Both the position numbers and the translations under genes were made by a program. From the NCBI RefSeq assembly GCF_014904745.1, contig NZ_JACZCS010000011.1, positions 117,636 to 181,635 of the forward strand: DNA of 64,000 nt, read 5' to 3'. The notes under the pieces were generated by a model that was not told where the DNA came from, did no database searches, and was given only the letters and a program-made list of their open reading frames with translations. This DNA is from Oricola nitratireducens (GTDB lineage: Bacteria; Pseudomonadota; Alphaproteobacteria; Rhizobiales; Rhizobiaceae). Of this stretch, positions 1 through 9,684 are shown piece by piece; the first letter of the stretch is position 1; each line of letters opens with the position of its first letter.

Positions 1-415
1 GCGCTTTCAGGCTTTCGACGGTTTCGCGGATCGACAGGCCTGTCGTCACGATATCCTCGATGATGACCACCCGCGCGCCCTTGGCGATTTCGAAGCGGCG
101 CAGCTTGAAGACGCCATCCTCGCGCTCGACCCAGATCGCCGGGACGCCGAGGTGGCGCGACGTTTCGTAGGCCGGGATGATGCCGCCGACCGCGGGGCCG
201 ACCACATAGTCTATCGGGCCGGGCACAGCGGCCTTGATCTTGTCGGCCAGCGCGCTGCACAGGATCTCGGTCTTGTCGGGATGCATGAAGACGCGCGCCT
301 TCTGCAGGAAGACCGGACTGCGCAGGCCCGACGTCAGGATGAAATGTCCATGCAGCACGGCACCCGCGCTTTCGAACACCTTCAGGACATCTTCGGTCGT
401 CATTTCCCGTGCCAT
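1..415 (-). CDS. pyrE: Orotate phosphoribosyltransferase, partial (3' end outside window)
   Basis: Converts orotate and PRPP to orotidine 5'-monophosphate in cytosolic pyrimidine synthesis. The visible N-terminal ~138 residues begin [14 protein letters not shown] and include [12 protein letters not shown], the substrate-side segment, and the PRPP-binding signature [11 protein letters not shown] near the cut edge. The gene runs off the left end, so its C-terminus is unseen. The ATG at 415 is chosen; an internal ATG at 403 is possible. It lies 13 bp downstream of rsh on the same strand, an arrangement common in rhizobia. The family assignment is secure because the PRPP motif and the N-terminal residues both match. 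Confidence 0.93.
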   Translation of the reverse strand, partial: MAREMTTEDVLKVFESAGAVLHGHFILTSGLRSPVFLQKARVFMHPDKTEILCSALADKIKAAVPGPIDYVVGPAVGGIIPAYETSRHLGVPAIWVEREDGVFKLRRFEIAKGARVVIIEDIVTTGLSIRETVESLKA

Positions 416-428
416 CGCCTTTTCCCGT

Positions 429-2693
429 CTATCCACTCGCGCGTTCCACCGTCGAGACCGCCTCGGCGTCGCGCAACCGCGCGATCAGGCCGTTGAGGTG
501 CTTCAGGTCCCAGACCTCGAGATCGAATATCATTTCGGTGAAGTCGGGGGCAGTGCGAACCATCGAAAGGGTGTGGATGTTGGCGTCCATGGAGCCGATG
601 ATCTGCGCGATCTCGGCCAGCGAGCCCGGCGCGTTGATGGCGGTCACGACGAGCTGCGCTCCGAAGCGCTGCCGCTCCAATCCGTCGAGATCCCAGCGCA
701 CGTCGATCCAGCGTTCCGGCTGGTCGTCATAGGCGGCGAGCGCCGGCGACTGGATCGGGTAGATCATGATCCCCTTGCCCGGCGTCGAAATGCCGATGAT
801 GCGGTCGCCCGGCACCGCGCCCTCGGGCGAGAAGCGGACCGGAATGTCGCTCGCCGCGCCGCGGATCGGGATGGCCGTGTTGATCGCGTCGCGTGTCGCC
901 GCGCCGTGATCCTCCTCCGGGCCGGTATTGCCGGGGATGCGGAACATCATGCCGGTGGCGTTGGTGAGGTTGAACCAGCCGTCGCCCTCGACACCGCCGG
1001 CGGGCACGTTGGCGGAGCGGTTGTCCTGATAGTCGGGAAAGACGGCGCGCACGACGTCGTCGGACGGGATCTCCCCTCGCCCGACCGCGGCCAGCACGTC
1101 GTCGGCCTCCTTGTGGCCGAGCCGTTTCACGCCCTGCTTGAGGACGTCCTTGGAGAATTCCTTGCCGGCGCGCTCGAAGGCGCGGTCGAGAATGCGGTGG
1201 CCGAGGCCGGCATATTGCTTGCGCACGGCCATGCGCGAGGCCCGCCTGATCGCGGAGCGCGCCTTGCCGGTGACGACGACATGTTCCCATGCCGCCGGCG
1301 GGGTCTGCGCGTTGGAGCGCACGATCTCGACCTCGTCGCCGTTCTGCAGCCGCGTTACGAGCGGCATGATGCGGCCGTTGATCTTGGCGCCGACGCAGGA
1401 ATTGCCGACATCGGTGTGAACCGCATAGGCGAAATCGACGGGCGTCGCGCCGCGCGGCAGCGCGATCAGCCGGCCTTTCGGTGTGAAGCAGAAGACCTGG
1501 TCCTGGAAGAGCTCGAGCTTGGTGTTCTCGAGGAATTCCTCGGGATTGTCGCCTTCCGACAGGGATTCGATCGTGTGGCGCAGCCAGGCGTAGGCGTTGG
1601 AATCCTTCGACAGCGCGAAGTCGGCGTCGTTGCCGTGGCCATTCGCCTTTCCGGCGACCGACTTGTCCTTGTAGATCGCGTGCGCGGCAACGCCATATTC
1701 GGCGACATCGTGCATCTTGCGGGTGCGGATCTGCAGCTCGACGCGCTGCTTCGACGGGCCGACGATGGTCGTGTGGATCGAGCGGTAGTCGTTTTGTTTC
1801 GGCGTCGAGATATAGTCCTTGAAGCGGCCGGGCACGGTGTTCCACTTACGGTGGACGATACCGAGCGCGCGGTAGCAGTCGTCCTCGGTGTCGACGAGGA
1901 TGCGGAACCCGAACACGTCGGACAATTGCTCGAAGGAAAGCGCTTTCGCTTCCATCTTGCGGAAGACGGACCACGGCTTCTTCTGCCGGCTGTAGACCTC
2001 GGCGTCGATGCCGTTTTCGACCAGCAGGTTCTTCAGCGTCTCGGTAATGTCGCCGAGCGTTTCGCGGTTGTATTCGCCGAGATCGGCAAGCCGGTCGGTG
2101 ATGGTGCGGTGGGCTTCCGGATTGATGTGGCGAAACGCCAGTTCCTCCAGTTCCTCGCGCATGTCCTGCATGCCCATGCGGCCGGCCAGCGGCGCATAGA
2201 TCTCCATTGTTTCCTCGGCGATGCGGGCGCGCTTGTGCGGCGGCACGAAATCGAGCGTGCGCATGTTGTGCAGCCGGTCGGCGAGCTTGACGAGAAGGAC
2301 GCGCACGTCGTCGGCGATGGCCAGCAGCAGCTTGCGCAGGTTTTCCGCCTGGGCCGCCCGCTTGGAGACGAGATCGAGCTTCTTCAGCTTGGTCAGCCCC
2401 TCGACGAGACGGCCGATATCGTCGCCGAACATCTCCTCGATCTCGCGGCGCGTCGCCGTCGTGTCCTCGATCGTGTCATGCAGCAGGCCGACGGCGACCG
2501 TGCTCTCGTCGAGGCGCATGTCGGTGAGGATCGCGGCGACCTCGAGCGGATGGGAGAAATAGGGATCGCCAGACGCGCGTTTCTGGTCGCCATGCTTCTG
2601 CATGGCGTAGACATACGCCTTGTTCAGAAGGGCTTCGTTGACCTCCGGCTTGTAGCGCTGGATGCGCTCGACAAGCTCGTACTGGCGCATCAT
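429..2693 (-). CDS. rsh: Bifunctional (p)ppGpp synthetase/hydrolase (RelA/SpoT homologue)
   Basis: Makes and degrades the stringent-response alarmone (p)ppGpp. The 754-residue product has the full long-RSH layout: an HD hydrolase domain (H48, H72-D73 in LLHDTIED), a synthetase domain at about 240-350 (with YRSIHTT), a TGS domain at about 390-450 ([24 protein letters not shown] region) and a C-terminal ACT domain at about 680-748 ([15 protein letters not shown]). Intact HDxxED indicates active hydrolase, so it is probably the only long RSH, as in other alphaproteobacteria. Two adjacent ATG codons (2693, 2690) leave a one-residue doubt about the start. It sits between rpoZ and pyrE on the same strand. 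Confidence 0.96.
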   Translation of the reverse strand: MMRQYELVERIQRYKPEVNEALLNKAYVYAMQKHGDQKRASGDPYFSHPLEVAAILTDMRLDESTVAVGLLHDTIEDTTATRREIEEMFGDDIGRLVEGLTKLKKLDLVSKRAAQAENLRKLLLAIADDVRVLLVKLADRLHNMRTLDFVPPHKRARIAEETMEIYAPLAGRMGMQDMREELEELAFRHINPEAHRTITDRLADLGEYNRETLGDITETLKNLLVENGIDAEVYSRQKKPWSVFRKMEAKALSFEQLSDVFGFRILVDTEDDCYRALGIVHRKWNTVPGRFKDYISTPKQNDYRSIHTTIVGPSKQRVELQIRTRKMHDVAEYGVAAHAIYKDKSVAGKANGHGNDADFALSKDSNAYAWLRHTIESLSEGDNPEEFLENTKLELFQDQVFCFTPKGRLIALPRGATPVDFAYAVHTDVGNSCVGAKINGRIMPLVTRLQNGDEVEIVRSNAQTPPAAWEHVVVTGKARSAIRRASRMAVRKQYAGLGHRILDRAFERAGKEFSKDVLKQGVKRLGHKEADDVLAAVGRGEIPSDDVVRAVFPDYQDNRSANVPAGGVEGDGWFNLTNATGMMFRIPGNTGPEEDHGAATRDAINTAIPIRGAASDIPVRFSPEGAVPGDRIIGISTPGKGIMIYPIQSPALAAYDDQPERWIDVRWDLDGLERQRFGAQLVVTAINAPGSLAEIAQIIGSMDANIHTLSMVRTAPDFTEMIFDLEVWDLKHLNGLIARLRDAEAVSTVERASG

Positions 2694-2786
2694 CGGTGCT
2701 TGACCTCACAAAAAACGCGCGGACAGGACCGTCCGCGCGCTTCAATATAACCATTTAATGCGTGGCCTTGAAGGCCGGCAGACCGC

Positions 2787-3167
2787 TTACAGATCGTCGG
2801 ATTTCTCCGGCGGGACAAGGCCTTCGATACCGGCCAGCAGCTCTTCTTCCGACATACGGTCGAAGGTGATTGCCTCGGGTGCCTCTTCGCCTTCCGCAGC
2901 CTCTGCGGTGTCGATGACTTCGCTTTCCGGCTCGTCGACCTCGACGTGCTTCTGCAGCGAATGGATCAGGTCTTCCTTCAGATCGCCCGGCGAAAGCGTC
3001 TGGTCGGCGATTTCGCGCAATGCGACCACCGGGTTCTTGTCGTTGTCGCGATCGATCGTGATCGGTGCGCCCTGTGAGACCTGGCGGGCCCTGTGGGCGG
3101 CCAGGAGAACGAGATCGAAACGGTTCTCGACCTTATCAATGCAGTCTTCGACGGTAACGCGAGCCAT
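2787..3167 (-). CDS. rpoZ: DNA-directed RNA polymerase omega subunit
   Basis: Small subunit that helps assemble RNA polymerase and in many proteobacteria contributes to ppGpp binding. The 126-residue protein begins [19 protein letters not shown], then has the conserved AAHRARQ and [14 protein letters not shown] segments. The C-terminal half is a long acidic tail (EDLIHSLQ...[10 protein letters not shown]), typical of alphaproteobacterial omega. It is 93 bp upstream of rsh on the same strand, which fits a shared stringent-response transcription unit. Confidence 0.96.
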   Translation of the reverse strand: MARVTVEDCIDKVENRFDLVLLAAHRARQVSQGAPITIDRDNDKNPVVALREIADQTLSPGDLKEDLIHSLQKHVEVDEPESEVIDTAEAAEGEEAPEAITFDRMSEEELLAGIEGLVPPEKSDDL

Positions 3168-3226
3168 ATTGCGTTTCCCCTACGTCAATTTGTGTGAAAA
3201 TCACATCCATCCGGATATCCAGGCGC

Positions 3227-3255
3227 GCTATAACCTTTTATCCAGCCCAGCGCAA
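3227..3255 (-). promoter_or_regulatory. Candidate promoter for rpoZ-rsh
   Basis: Read on the minus strand the sequence is TTGCGC, a 17-base spacer, then TATAGC. It lies about 60 bases upstream of the rpoZ ATG in the 254-bp divergent gap with the NYN gene. The -35 match is only half (TTG) and the -10 is four of six, so this is a visual candidate. A short TGTGA-AAA-TCACA palindrome (about 3193-3205) lies in the presumed 5' leader. Confidence 0.35.
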
Positions 3256-3421
3256 CTCGATAGCAGATCCGTATACACGCCAATCGGGCGTCAAAAAGGC
3301 GATGGGCCATAAAACCGCCGGTTTTACGTGCCTAGAGCACATCCAGTGTTTGATTTGGCGCACCGTACATGACATTGCGCGCCATTCCGCGATTTTATTG
3401 ATTTCGCCCAGAGGCCAAAAA

Positions 3422-4018
3422 ATGTTTGATGCACGCGAAAAGATTGCCTTGTTCATCGATGGCGCCAACCTCTACGCAGCCGCCAAGGCGCTCGGCTTCG
3501 ACATCGATTACCGCAAGCTTCTGAAAGCCTTCCAGTCGCGCGGCTACCTGCTGCGCGCCTATTATTACACCGCGCTAATCGAGGATCAGGAATATTCCTC
3601 GATCCGCCCGCTGATCGACTGGCTCGACTACAATGGCTACAAGGTCGTCACCAAGCCGGCCAAGGAGTTCACCGACTCCATGGGCCGCCGCAAGATCAAG
3701 GGCAATATGGACATCGAACTGACCATCGACGCGATGGAACTCGGCGAGTCGGTCGATCATTTCGTGATCTTTTCCGGCGACGGCGATTTCCGTTCGCTGG
3801 TCGAGGCGCTGCAGCGGCGCGGCCGCAAGGTCTCGGTAGTGTCGACGCTGTCGACCCAGCCGCCGATGATCGCCGACGACCTGCGCCGGCAGGCCGACCA
3901 TTTCATCGACCTGAAGTCGCTCAGGGACGAGGTCGGGCGCGAGCCGTCCGAGCGCCCCGCTCCGCGCCAGGCGGCGGTTGCCGCCGCGCCGGAAGACGAC
4001 GACGACCTGGATTACTGA
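3422..4018 (+). CDS. NYN (PIN-like) domain protein, LabA/DUF88 family
   Basis: NYN domains are PIN-fold proteins, many of them metal-dependent ribonucleases. The 198-residue product has the N-terminal metal-site aspartate in ALFIDGANLY (D13), the GNMDIELTIDAM segment and SGDGDF, which together form the acidic site. The C-terminus is an Ala/Pro-rich linker ending in an acidic EDDDDLDY tail. The start ATG at 3422 is preferred because the family N-terminus begins right there; the open frame extends upstream to 3194 without family similarity. It is divergent from rpoZ and is followed by the UDG gene, a conserved rhizobial order. The RNA substrate is unknown. Confidence 0.85.
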   Translation: MFDAREKIALFIDGANLYAAAKALGFDIDYRKLLKAFQSRGYLLRAYYYTALIEDQEYSSIRPLIDWLDYNGYKVVTKPAKEFTDSMGRRKIKGNMDIELTIDAMELGESVDHFVIFSGDGDFRSLVEALQRRGRKVSVVSTLSTQPPMIADDLRRQADHFIDLKSLRDEVGREPSERPAPRQAAVAAAPEDDDDLDY

Positions 4019-4031
4019 CAGCCCGACCGCC

Positions 4032-4688
4032 GTGACCATTCCCACAACCGCCGACCCCGTCCGGGACTGCGCGCTTTGCCCGCGCCTGCATGATTTCATC
4101 GCCTTGTGGCGGGAGCGCGAGCCGGACTGGCACAACGCGCCCGTGCCGACATGGCTGGCGCCGGAGGGGCCGCAAAGCGTCCGGTTGCTGATCGTGGGAT
4201 TGGCGCCGGGCCTGCGTGGCGCGAACCGCACCGGCCGGCCGTTCACCGGCGATTTTGCCGGCGACCTGCTCTACGCGACGCTGAAGAAATACGGCTTCGC
4301 CGAGGGCGAGTTCGAAGCGCGCCCGGACGACAGCCTGCGACTGAAGGCGACGGCGATCACCAACGCCGTGCGCTGCGTGCCGCCAGAAAACAAGCCGACC
4401 GCTGCCGAGATCAACACCTGCCGGTCTTTCCTGACCGCAACGATCGAGCGGTTCGAGAACCTCGAAGCCATTGTGACGCTCGGCAAGATCGCCCACGATT
4501 CCACCGTTCGCGCGCTGAAGGGCCGCGTCGCCGCGCATCCGTTCAAGCACAATGTCGCAACGGAAATCGACGGATTATCGATCACATCCAGCTATCACTG
4601 CTCGCGCTACAACACCAATACGGGCGTGCTGACGCCTGAGATGTTCGAGCAGGTCTTTACAAGCGTAAGGCGGCGTATCGACGGCTAA
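4032..4688 (+). CDS. Uracil-DNA glycosylase, family 5 (UdgB-type, Fe-S)
   Basis: Removes uracil and related deaminated bases from DNA. Family 5 features are visible: an N-terminal CALCP cysteine pair and a later NAVRC...NTC pair that would ligate a 4Fe-4S cluster, the substrate loop GLAPGLRGANRTGRPFTGD, and the C-terminal SYHCSRYNTNTG motif. The start is uncertain: a GTG at 4032, 14 bases after the preceding stop, gives 218 residues; an ATG at 3978 would overlap the NYN gene by 41 bases and add an Arg/Thr-rich extension with no family match. No clear ribosome-binding site precedes either, so coupling to the upstream gene is likely. Confidence 0.88.
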   Translation: MTIPTTADPVRDCALCPRLHDFIALWREREPDWHNAPVPTWLAPEGPQSVRLLIVGLAPGLRGANRTGRPFTGDFAGDLLYATLKKYGFAEGEFEARPDDSLRLKATAITNAVRCVPPENKPTAAEINTCRSFLTATIERFENLEAIVTLGKIAHDSTVRALKGRVAAHPFKHNVATEIDGLSITSSYHCSRYNTNTGVLTPEMFEQVFTSVRRRIDG

Positions 4689-4753
4689 AGTGTTTTGTTT
4701 TACGCAATTCCGGACGGAAAACCGGCTTCCACTTTTCCTGGAATTGCTCTGGC

Positions 4754-5233
4754 TCAGCCGTGCTCGCGGATCAGGCGCGCCTTCTGGCGGTTCCAATCAC
4801 GTTTCTTTTCGGTCTCGCGCTTGTCGTGCAGCTTCTTGCCCTTGCCGATGGCGACTTCCAGCTTGGCGCGGCCGCGATCGTTGAAATAGAGTTTTAGCGG
4901 CACCAGCGTCATGCCCTCGCGGTCGGCGGCCTGTGCCAGTTTGGCCATTTCGCGCTTGTGCAGCAGCAGTTTGCGGCGGCGGCGCGGCTCGTGGTTGAAG
5001 CGGTTCGCCTCGAGATATTCCGGGATGTAGGAGTTGATCAGCCAGATCTCCCCGCCTTCCTCGGAGACATAGCTCTCGGCGATATTGGCCTCGCCGTTGC
5101 GCAGCGCCTTGACCTCGGTCCCCTGCAGGACGATGCCCGCCTCGACCGTGTCCTGGATCTCGTAATTGAAGCGCGCCTTGCGGTTTTCGGCGACGAGCTT
5201 TCGTGCCGGATCTATTTTTTTCTTTTGTGCCAT
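4754..5233 (-). CDS. smpB: SsrA-binding protein
   Basis: Binds tmRNA and delivers it to stalled ribosomes for trans-translation. The 159 residues are the usual length and begin [21 protein letters not shown]. Conserved segments include [29 protein letters not shown] and the C-terminal basic tail ([22 protein letters not shown]). It lies 25 bp downstream of dapA on the same strand, a standard alphaproteobacterial pairing, and is convergent with the UDG gene. Confidence 0.97.
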   Translation of the reverse strand: MAQKKKIDPARKLVAENRKARFNYEIQDTVEAGIVLQGTEVKALRNGEANIAESYVSEEGGEIWLINSYIPEYLEANRFNHEPRRRRKLLLHKREMAKLAQAADREGMTLVPLKLYFNDRGRAKLEVAIGKGKKLHDKRETEKKRDWNRQKARLIREHG

Positions 5234-5258
5234 GACCGGAAGGTGTGTACGCGCCGGC

Positions 5259-6155
5259 TCAGTTCAAGAGACCGGCATGGCGCATTGCCTCGTCGATGAC
5301 ATGCGCGGTGGTGTCCTCCACCGGAACCATCGGCGAGCGCAGCCGGTTCTTGACCCGGCCGAGCCGCGACAGCGCGTATTTCGCGCCGGACACGCCCGGT
5401 TCGATGAACAACGCCTTGTGCAGCGGCATCAGCCTGTCCTGGTATTCGAGCGCCTTGGCGAATTCGCCCGCCTGGCAGGCGGCCTGGAATTCCGAACACA
5501 GGCGCGGTGCGACATTCGCCGTCACCGAAATCGCGCCGACACCGCCATGAGCGCGAAAGCCGAGCGCGGAGGCATCCTCGCCCGACAGCTGAATGAAGTC
5601 GTGACCGCAGGTGATGCGCTGCTCGGACACGCGCTCAACCTTGCCGGTCGCGTCCTTGACGCCCCAGATATTCTGGAAATCGGCGACGAGGCGGCCCATC
5701 GTCTGCGGCGTCATGTCGATGATCGAACGAGGCGGAATATTGTAGATGATGATCGGAATGTCGATCGCCTGGGCGACGGCGGCGAAATGCTCGTAGAGAC
5801 CGCGCTGGTTCGGCTTGTTGTAGTAAGGCGTGACGACAAGCACCGCATCGGCGCCGGCACTCTCGGCATGCATGGCGAGATCGACGGCTTCATGGGTGTT
5901 GTTCGACCCCGCGCCGGCGATGACCGGCGCCCGGCCCGCGGCCGCCTCGATGCAGACCTCGATGACCCGTTTGTGTTCGTCATGGCTCAGCGTCGGCGAC
6001 TCGCCCGTGGTCCCGACCGGAACCAGGCCCTTCGTCCCTTCGGTCACCTGCCAGTCGACGAAGGCGCGGAAAGCCGCCTCGTCGAACGCGCCCGAGGTGT
6101 CGAACGGGGTAACAAGCGCGGTCATGGAACCGCGCAATGCCGAACGCTCAATCAT
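5259..6155 (-). CDS. dapA: 4-Hydroxy-tetrahydrodipicolinate synthase
   Basis: Condenses pyruvate with aspartate semialdehyde in the lysine/diaminopimelate pathway. The 298-residue TIM-barrel protein begins [18 protein letters not shown]. Visible active-site elements are GTTGESPTL, the catalytic tyrosine in IIYNIPPRS and the Schiff-base lysine in GVKDATGK. The start at 6155 is chosen because it matches the family N-terminus and has GGGAG ten bases upstream; the open frame continues upstream to 6248 with a basic, unrelated stretch. It is divergent from the lytic transglycosylase gene. Confidence 0.95.
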   Translation of the reverse strand: MIERSALRGSMTALVTPFDTSGAFDEAAFRAFVDWQVTEGTKGLVPVGTTGESPTLSHDEHKRVIEVCIEAAAGRAPVIAGAGSNNTHEAVDLAMHAESAGADAVLVVTPYYNKPNQRGLYEHFAAVAQAIDIPIIIYNIPPRSIIDMTPQTMGRLVADFQNIWGVKDATGKVERVSEQRITCGHDFIQLSGEDASALGFRAHGGVGAISVTANVAPRLCSEFQAACQAGEFAKALEYQDRLMPLHKALFIEPGVSGAKYALSRLGRVKNRLRSPMVPVEDTTAHVIDEAMRHAGLLN

Positions 6156-6353
6156 GTAAACAGAACTCCCGCCTGCATTCGCGCGTTGACCGCGCTTCCG
6201 GATCTTTGAAATTCGGCGCACCATAATCGCGCGGCCGGACCGCCGCAAGCGCGGATATGTCGCGCAATCCGGCCTTCTTCACGATGCATTCACCATAAAC
6301 GGGCCACTATTCGCCCGAAAACCGCCATGGGGCGCTTGTATCGCGGGACCACC

Positions 6354-8372
6354 ATGTCTTTGCTTCGCCTTTCAGCTATCGCCGCTGCCGTCGCGGGTTT
6401 CCACGCGGCGGTGATCGGCGTTGTGTTCACCGGTGCGCCCGCGGACATCGACCGCCGCGTGACGGGTTCGATCGCCAGCGAGGGGCCGGCCGTGCCCATT
6501 CTCTCCGAGGCGCTCGCCGCGCTCGACGCCGGCGACTACGACACGATGCGCAACTTGCGGCATGTGCTCGCGCGCGACGGGCTCGACCGCAAGATTCTCG
6601 CCTGGGCGGTAGCCCGCTCCGGCGCCGCGGCGATCACGGCCGATGAAATCGCTTCGGCCACGAAGGTGCTGAAGGGCTGGCCGGACGCGAAACTGATCCG
6701 CGCGAATTACGAACGGGCGCTTGCGCGCGAGAAACTCGATCCGCCTGCCCTGGTGAAGGCCTATGCGGACCGCGCGCCGCAGACGTTCACCGGCGCGGTC
6801 TCGCTCGCACGGGCCTGGCGCTGGCTCGGCGACAACGAGAAGGCCCACGCCGTGCTCGCGCCGTGGTGGCATTCCGAACCGCTTGCCGGCCGGGACGAAC
6901 TGGCGGTCCTCGCCGAATTCTCGGGCGTGCTGACCAGGGACGACCACCGCCAGCGCTTCCTCGCCATGATGTATCGCGACCGAATCCGCTCGGCGGAGCG
7001 TGTCGCGGACCTCGCCGGCCTGAAAAACTACCTCGACCCATGGGCGGCCGCCATCCGCAAGCAACGCAATGCCCTGAAGTTGCTGGACAAGGCCGACAAG
7101 GACTTCAAGAAGACACCACACCACCTGTTTGCCCGCATCACCTGGCTGCGCCGCATGGAACGCGACAGCGACGCCGCCAAGCTGCTGCTGAAATCGCCGG
7201 TCGACGAACACGACCTGGTCGACCCGGACGAGTGGTGGGTGGAACGGCGTATCGTCTCGCGCGATGCCTTCGAGCGCGGCGATACGGAGACCGCCTACAA
7301 AATTGCCGCCATGCAACGCGGCGGATCGACGGAAACGCAGATCGAGGCCGCCTTCCATGCGGGATGGTACGCGCTGCGCGGCTTGCGCAACCCGGAAAGG
7401 GCCGCTCCACATTTCGCGAAGATCGAGAAACTGGCAAATGGCGCCATCTCCCGGGCGCGCGGCGCCTATTGGCTCGGGCGCGCGCATGACGCCATGGGCC
7501 TGCCGGAAGCAAAGGACGACTTCGAACGCGCCGCCGCCTATCCGACAACCTTCTACGGCCAGCTGGCGCGCCAGCATCTCGGCCTTCCGCTCGACGGCAT
7601 TACACGCCCCTCGGTGACGCCGGACGACGCCGACCGGTTCCAGTCGAACGAACCCATTGCCGCCATGCGGCGGCTGGAGGAGATCGGCGCCACGGCACGG
7701 GCCAAGCAGATCGCGCTCGGCCTCGGCTGGTCGCTCGACGACACGCCGGAAATCACCCAGCTCGTCGCGCATTGGGAGAAGCAGAACGACCGCTACGTCG
7801 CGCTGCGCATCGCCAAGGCCGCCCAATGGCGCGGCATCGAAACCGGCGGGCTGACCCATCCGATCGGCGCCATTCCGTCGTCGGCGCCGATCCCGCCGGA
7901 AGAACGCCCGCTCGCCTATGCGATCGCGCGCCAGGAAAGCGAGTTCAACGTCGCGGCGCGTTCGCACGCCAACGCGCTCGGCCTGATGCAGCTCCTGCCC
8001 GGCACGGCAAAGGAAGTCGCCAAGCAGGCCGGGCTCGCCTACCAGCCGTCGAAACTGGATTCCGATGGCGGCTACAATGCCACGCTCGGCACGGCCTATC
8101 TGAATTCCCAGCTCGATCGTTTCGACGGGTCCTATATCCTCACCTTCGTCGCCTACAATGCCGGCCCCGGACGCGCGCGCGAGTGGCTGAAGCGTTTCGG
8201 CGATCCGCGCGGCAAGCCGCTCGACGTGGTGATCGATTGGGTGGAGCAGATCCCCTTCACCGAGACGCGCAATTACGTGCAGCGGGTGATGGAAAACCTG
8301 CAGGTCTACAAGGCACGGCTGGGAGAGCCTTCCGACATCGCGCACGACCTCCGTTTCGGCGCGAAGCCATGA
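6354..8372 (+). CDS. Soluble lytic murein transglycosylase (Slt70-like)
   Basis: Cleaves peptidoglycan glycan strands in the periplasm with formation of anhydromuramic ends. The ~672-residue product starts with a hydrophobic export segment (LLRLSAIAAAVAGFHAAVIGVVF), followed by a long alpha-helical superhelical region and a C-terminal SLT domain at about residues 515-630. The catalytic glutamate lies in AIARQESEFN and the downstream GLMQLLPGTA and AYNAGPGR motifs are intact. The ATG at 6354 is preferred over 6327 because it places the signal segment at the extreme N-terminus. It is divergent from dapA. Confidence 0.92.
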   Translation: MSLLRLSAIAAAVAGFHAAVIGVVFTGAPADIDRRVTGSIASEGPAVPILSEALAALDAGDYDTMRNLRHVLARDGLDRKILAWAVARSGAAAITADEIASATKVLKGWPDAKLIRANYERALAREKLDPPALVKAYADRAPQTFTGAVSLARAWRWLGDNEKAHAVLAPWWHSEPLAGRDELAVLAEFSGVLTRDDHRQRFLAMMYRDRIRSAERVADLAGLKNYLDPWAAAIRKQRNALKLLDKADKDFKKTPHHLFARITWLRRMERDSDAAKLLLKSPVDEHDLVDPDEWWVERRIVSRDAFERGDTETAYKIAAMQRGGSTETQIEAAFHAGWYALRGLRNPERAAPHFAKIEKLANGAISRARGAYWLGRAHDAMGLPEAKDDFERAAAYPTTFYGQLARQHLGLPLDGITRPSVTPDDADRFQSNEPIAAMRRLEEIGATARAKQIALGLGWSLDDTPEITQLVAHWEKQNDRYVALRIAKAAQWRGIETGGLTHPIGAIPSSAPIPPEERPLAYAIARQESEFNVAARSHANALGLMQLLPGTAKEVAKQAGLAYQPSKLDSDGGYNATLGTAYLNSQLDRFDGSYILTFVAYNAGPGRAREWLKRFGDPRGKPLDVVIDWVEQIPFTETRNYVQRVMENLQVYKARLGEPSDIAHDLRFGAKP

Positions 8373-8407
8373 ATTAACTTCCGACTGCAACTACCTGATA
8401 TTTAGTG

Positions 8408-8992
8408 CTATTTCATACCATGGGAGTGCGGGTCTCCGATTCCTCTCGCCAGCGCCATATGATGCGCCTGGTGGTGCGCGCCAAGCGCCATCACGCCGAA
8501 GAATCCGAGCGCCTTGTATTGCCTGAGCTGATCCGCATTGTCCGCGGTCAGGACCAGAATCGCGCCGTCATCGGTGACTTCCGCATGTGCTTGCATGGCC
8601 ATGTCCGAAGCCAGGAAGGATGCGTGCGCAGGCACCATATCCTGGATGGCGCGGCGCGTGCGCCCCTCGCCGGAGACATGGAAGGTGACGCGGCGGTCAT
8701 CGCTTGACGTCTCGACATGCGCATTCAACGTCAACTCGTCCATGTCGACGAGATGTTCGCGCAGCCGGTCGATATCGACCTTGCTCCAGTCGGTTTCGGG
8801 ATCGGCCCGCAAAATGCCGACGATTTCCGCGATCGCGGCGAAGGCGGATTGCCCGGGCTCGGTCGGCATGACGCCCATCGCCGGGCCCTCATGGCCAGCA
8901 TGGTTCATCATGTTCATGTCGTCGGCCACGGCGCCGTTCGCGGCAAGCGGGCCGAAAGAGATGACAAGCATCGCAAGAAGCAGTTTCCGCAT
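8408..8992 (-). CDS. Secreted His/Met-rich protein of unknown function
   Basis: The 194-residue protein has a clear signal peptide (MRKLLLAMLVISFGPLAANGAVA) with cleavage likely before DDMNM. The mature N-terminus is rich in Met and His (DDMNMMNHAGHEG), and the C-terminus has another cluster (GAHHQAHHMALARG...HSHGMK), which suggests metal binding in the periplasm (inference). The central part contains MVPAHASFL and VTFHVSGEGRTR. I do not recognise a named family. It is transcribed divergently from a Crp/Fnr regulator 77 bp away, which could control it. Confidence 0.72.
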   Translation of the reverse strand: MRKLLLAMLVISFGPLAANGAVADDMNMMNHAGHEGPAMGVMPTEPGQSAFAAIAEIVGILRADPETDWSKVDIDRLREHLVDMDELTLNAHVETSSDDRRVTFHVSGEGRTRRAIQDMVPAHASFLASDMAMQAHAEVTDDGAILVLTADNADQLRQYKALGFFGVMALGAHHQAHHMALARGIGDPHSHGMK

Positions 8993-9069
8993 CGAAGCCT
9001 CCGTTAAATGGCGTTCAGCCTATCGTTTCGTAACCCATCCTTATATGATTTCAGTCACAAGGAAGCATC

Positions 9070-9666
9070 GTGTCCGATCTGCCCGAACCATTTTCCTCGA
9101 TGCCCGGCGCGACCTGCCGGCGAATTTTGCTGCAGAAAGGCCAGCATGCCTTTCACCAGGGGGATACCGCGCACGGTTTCTTTATCGTTGCGAACGGAAG
9201 CATCGAATTGCGCCGCGTGACCGAAAACGGCGCCACGGTGATCATCCATACGGCACGGCCGGGGGAGAGCTTTGCCGAGGCGTCGCTGTTTTCCGCCACC
9301 TATCACTGCGACGCGGTTGCACTTGAAGAAAGCGGGCTTGTCGAGATCTCTCGCACGGAGGTTCTGGGGCGGCTCCAGGGCGATGCGGAATTCGCCATCG
9401 CGCTGTCGCAGCGCTTCGCCACACAGGTTCAGGGCTATCGCCGGCGGCTCGAGCTTCTTGCAATCAGAAGCGCCAGCGAGCGCGTCTATTGCGCGCTGGC
9501 CGACGGGCTCCTGACCAAGGATATCAAGACATTCGCGTCCGAAATCGGCTTGACACACGAAGCTGTCTACCGGGCACTGGCCACACTGACATCGCAAAGA
9601 AAAATCCTGAAAACGGCGCGCGGCTGCTATCAGACACTTCCGAACGCCGATATCAGGCAACAGTGA
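9070..9666 (+). CDS. Crp/Fnr-family transcriptional regulator
   Basis: The 198-residue protein has an N-terminal cyclic-nucleotide-binding-type beta barrel at about 20-115 (GDTAHGFFIVANGSIEL, ARPGESFAEASLF) and a C-terminal winged helix at about 145-190 (FASEIGLTHEAVYRALATL). There is no N-terminal cysteine cluster, so it is not an oxygen-sensing Fnr; the ligand is unknown. The start is GTG with AAGGA upstream. It ends 18 bp before an alpha/beta hydrolase gene on the same strand, so the two probably form an operon, and it diverges from the His/Met-rich secreted protein gene. Confidence 0.86.
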   Translation: MSDLPEPFSSMPGATCRRILLQKGQHAFHQGDTAHGFFIVANGSIELRRVTENGATVIIHTARPGESFAEASLFSATYHCDAVALEESGLVEISRTEVLGRLQGDAEFAIALSQRFATQVQGYRRRLELLAIRSASERVYCALADGLLTKDIKTFASEIGLTHEAVYRALATLTSQRKILKTARGCYQTLPNADIRQQ

Positions 9667-9684
9667 CAAGGGAAAAGACGGCGA

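Noticed and set aside
234..2750. An 838-codon open frame antisense to rsh
   Set aside because: It is a mirror of a highly conserved gene in GC-rich DNA, where antisense frames stay open by codon bias; its translation is Arg/Asp/Val-rich with no domain.
3193..3205. CRP site TGTGA...TCACA upstream of rpoZ
   Set aside because: The spacer is three bases instead of six, so it does not fit CRP binding; more likely a small leader hairpin.
6372..8390. A 672-codon open frame antisense to the lytic transglycosylase
   Set aside because: Shadow frame; the sense gene has intact signal and SLT motifs.
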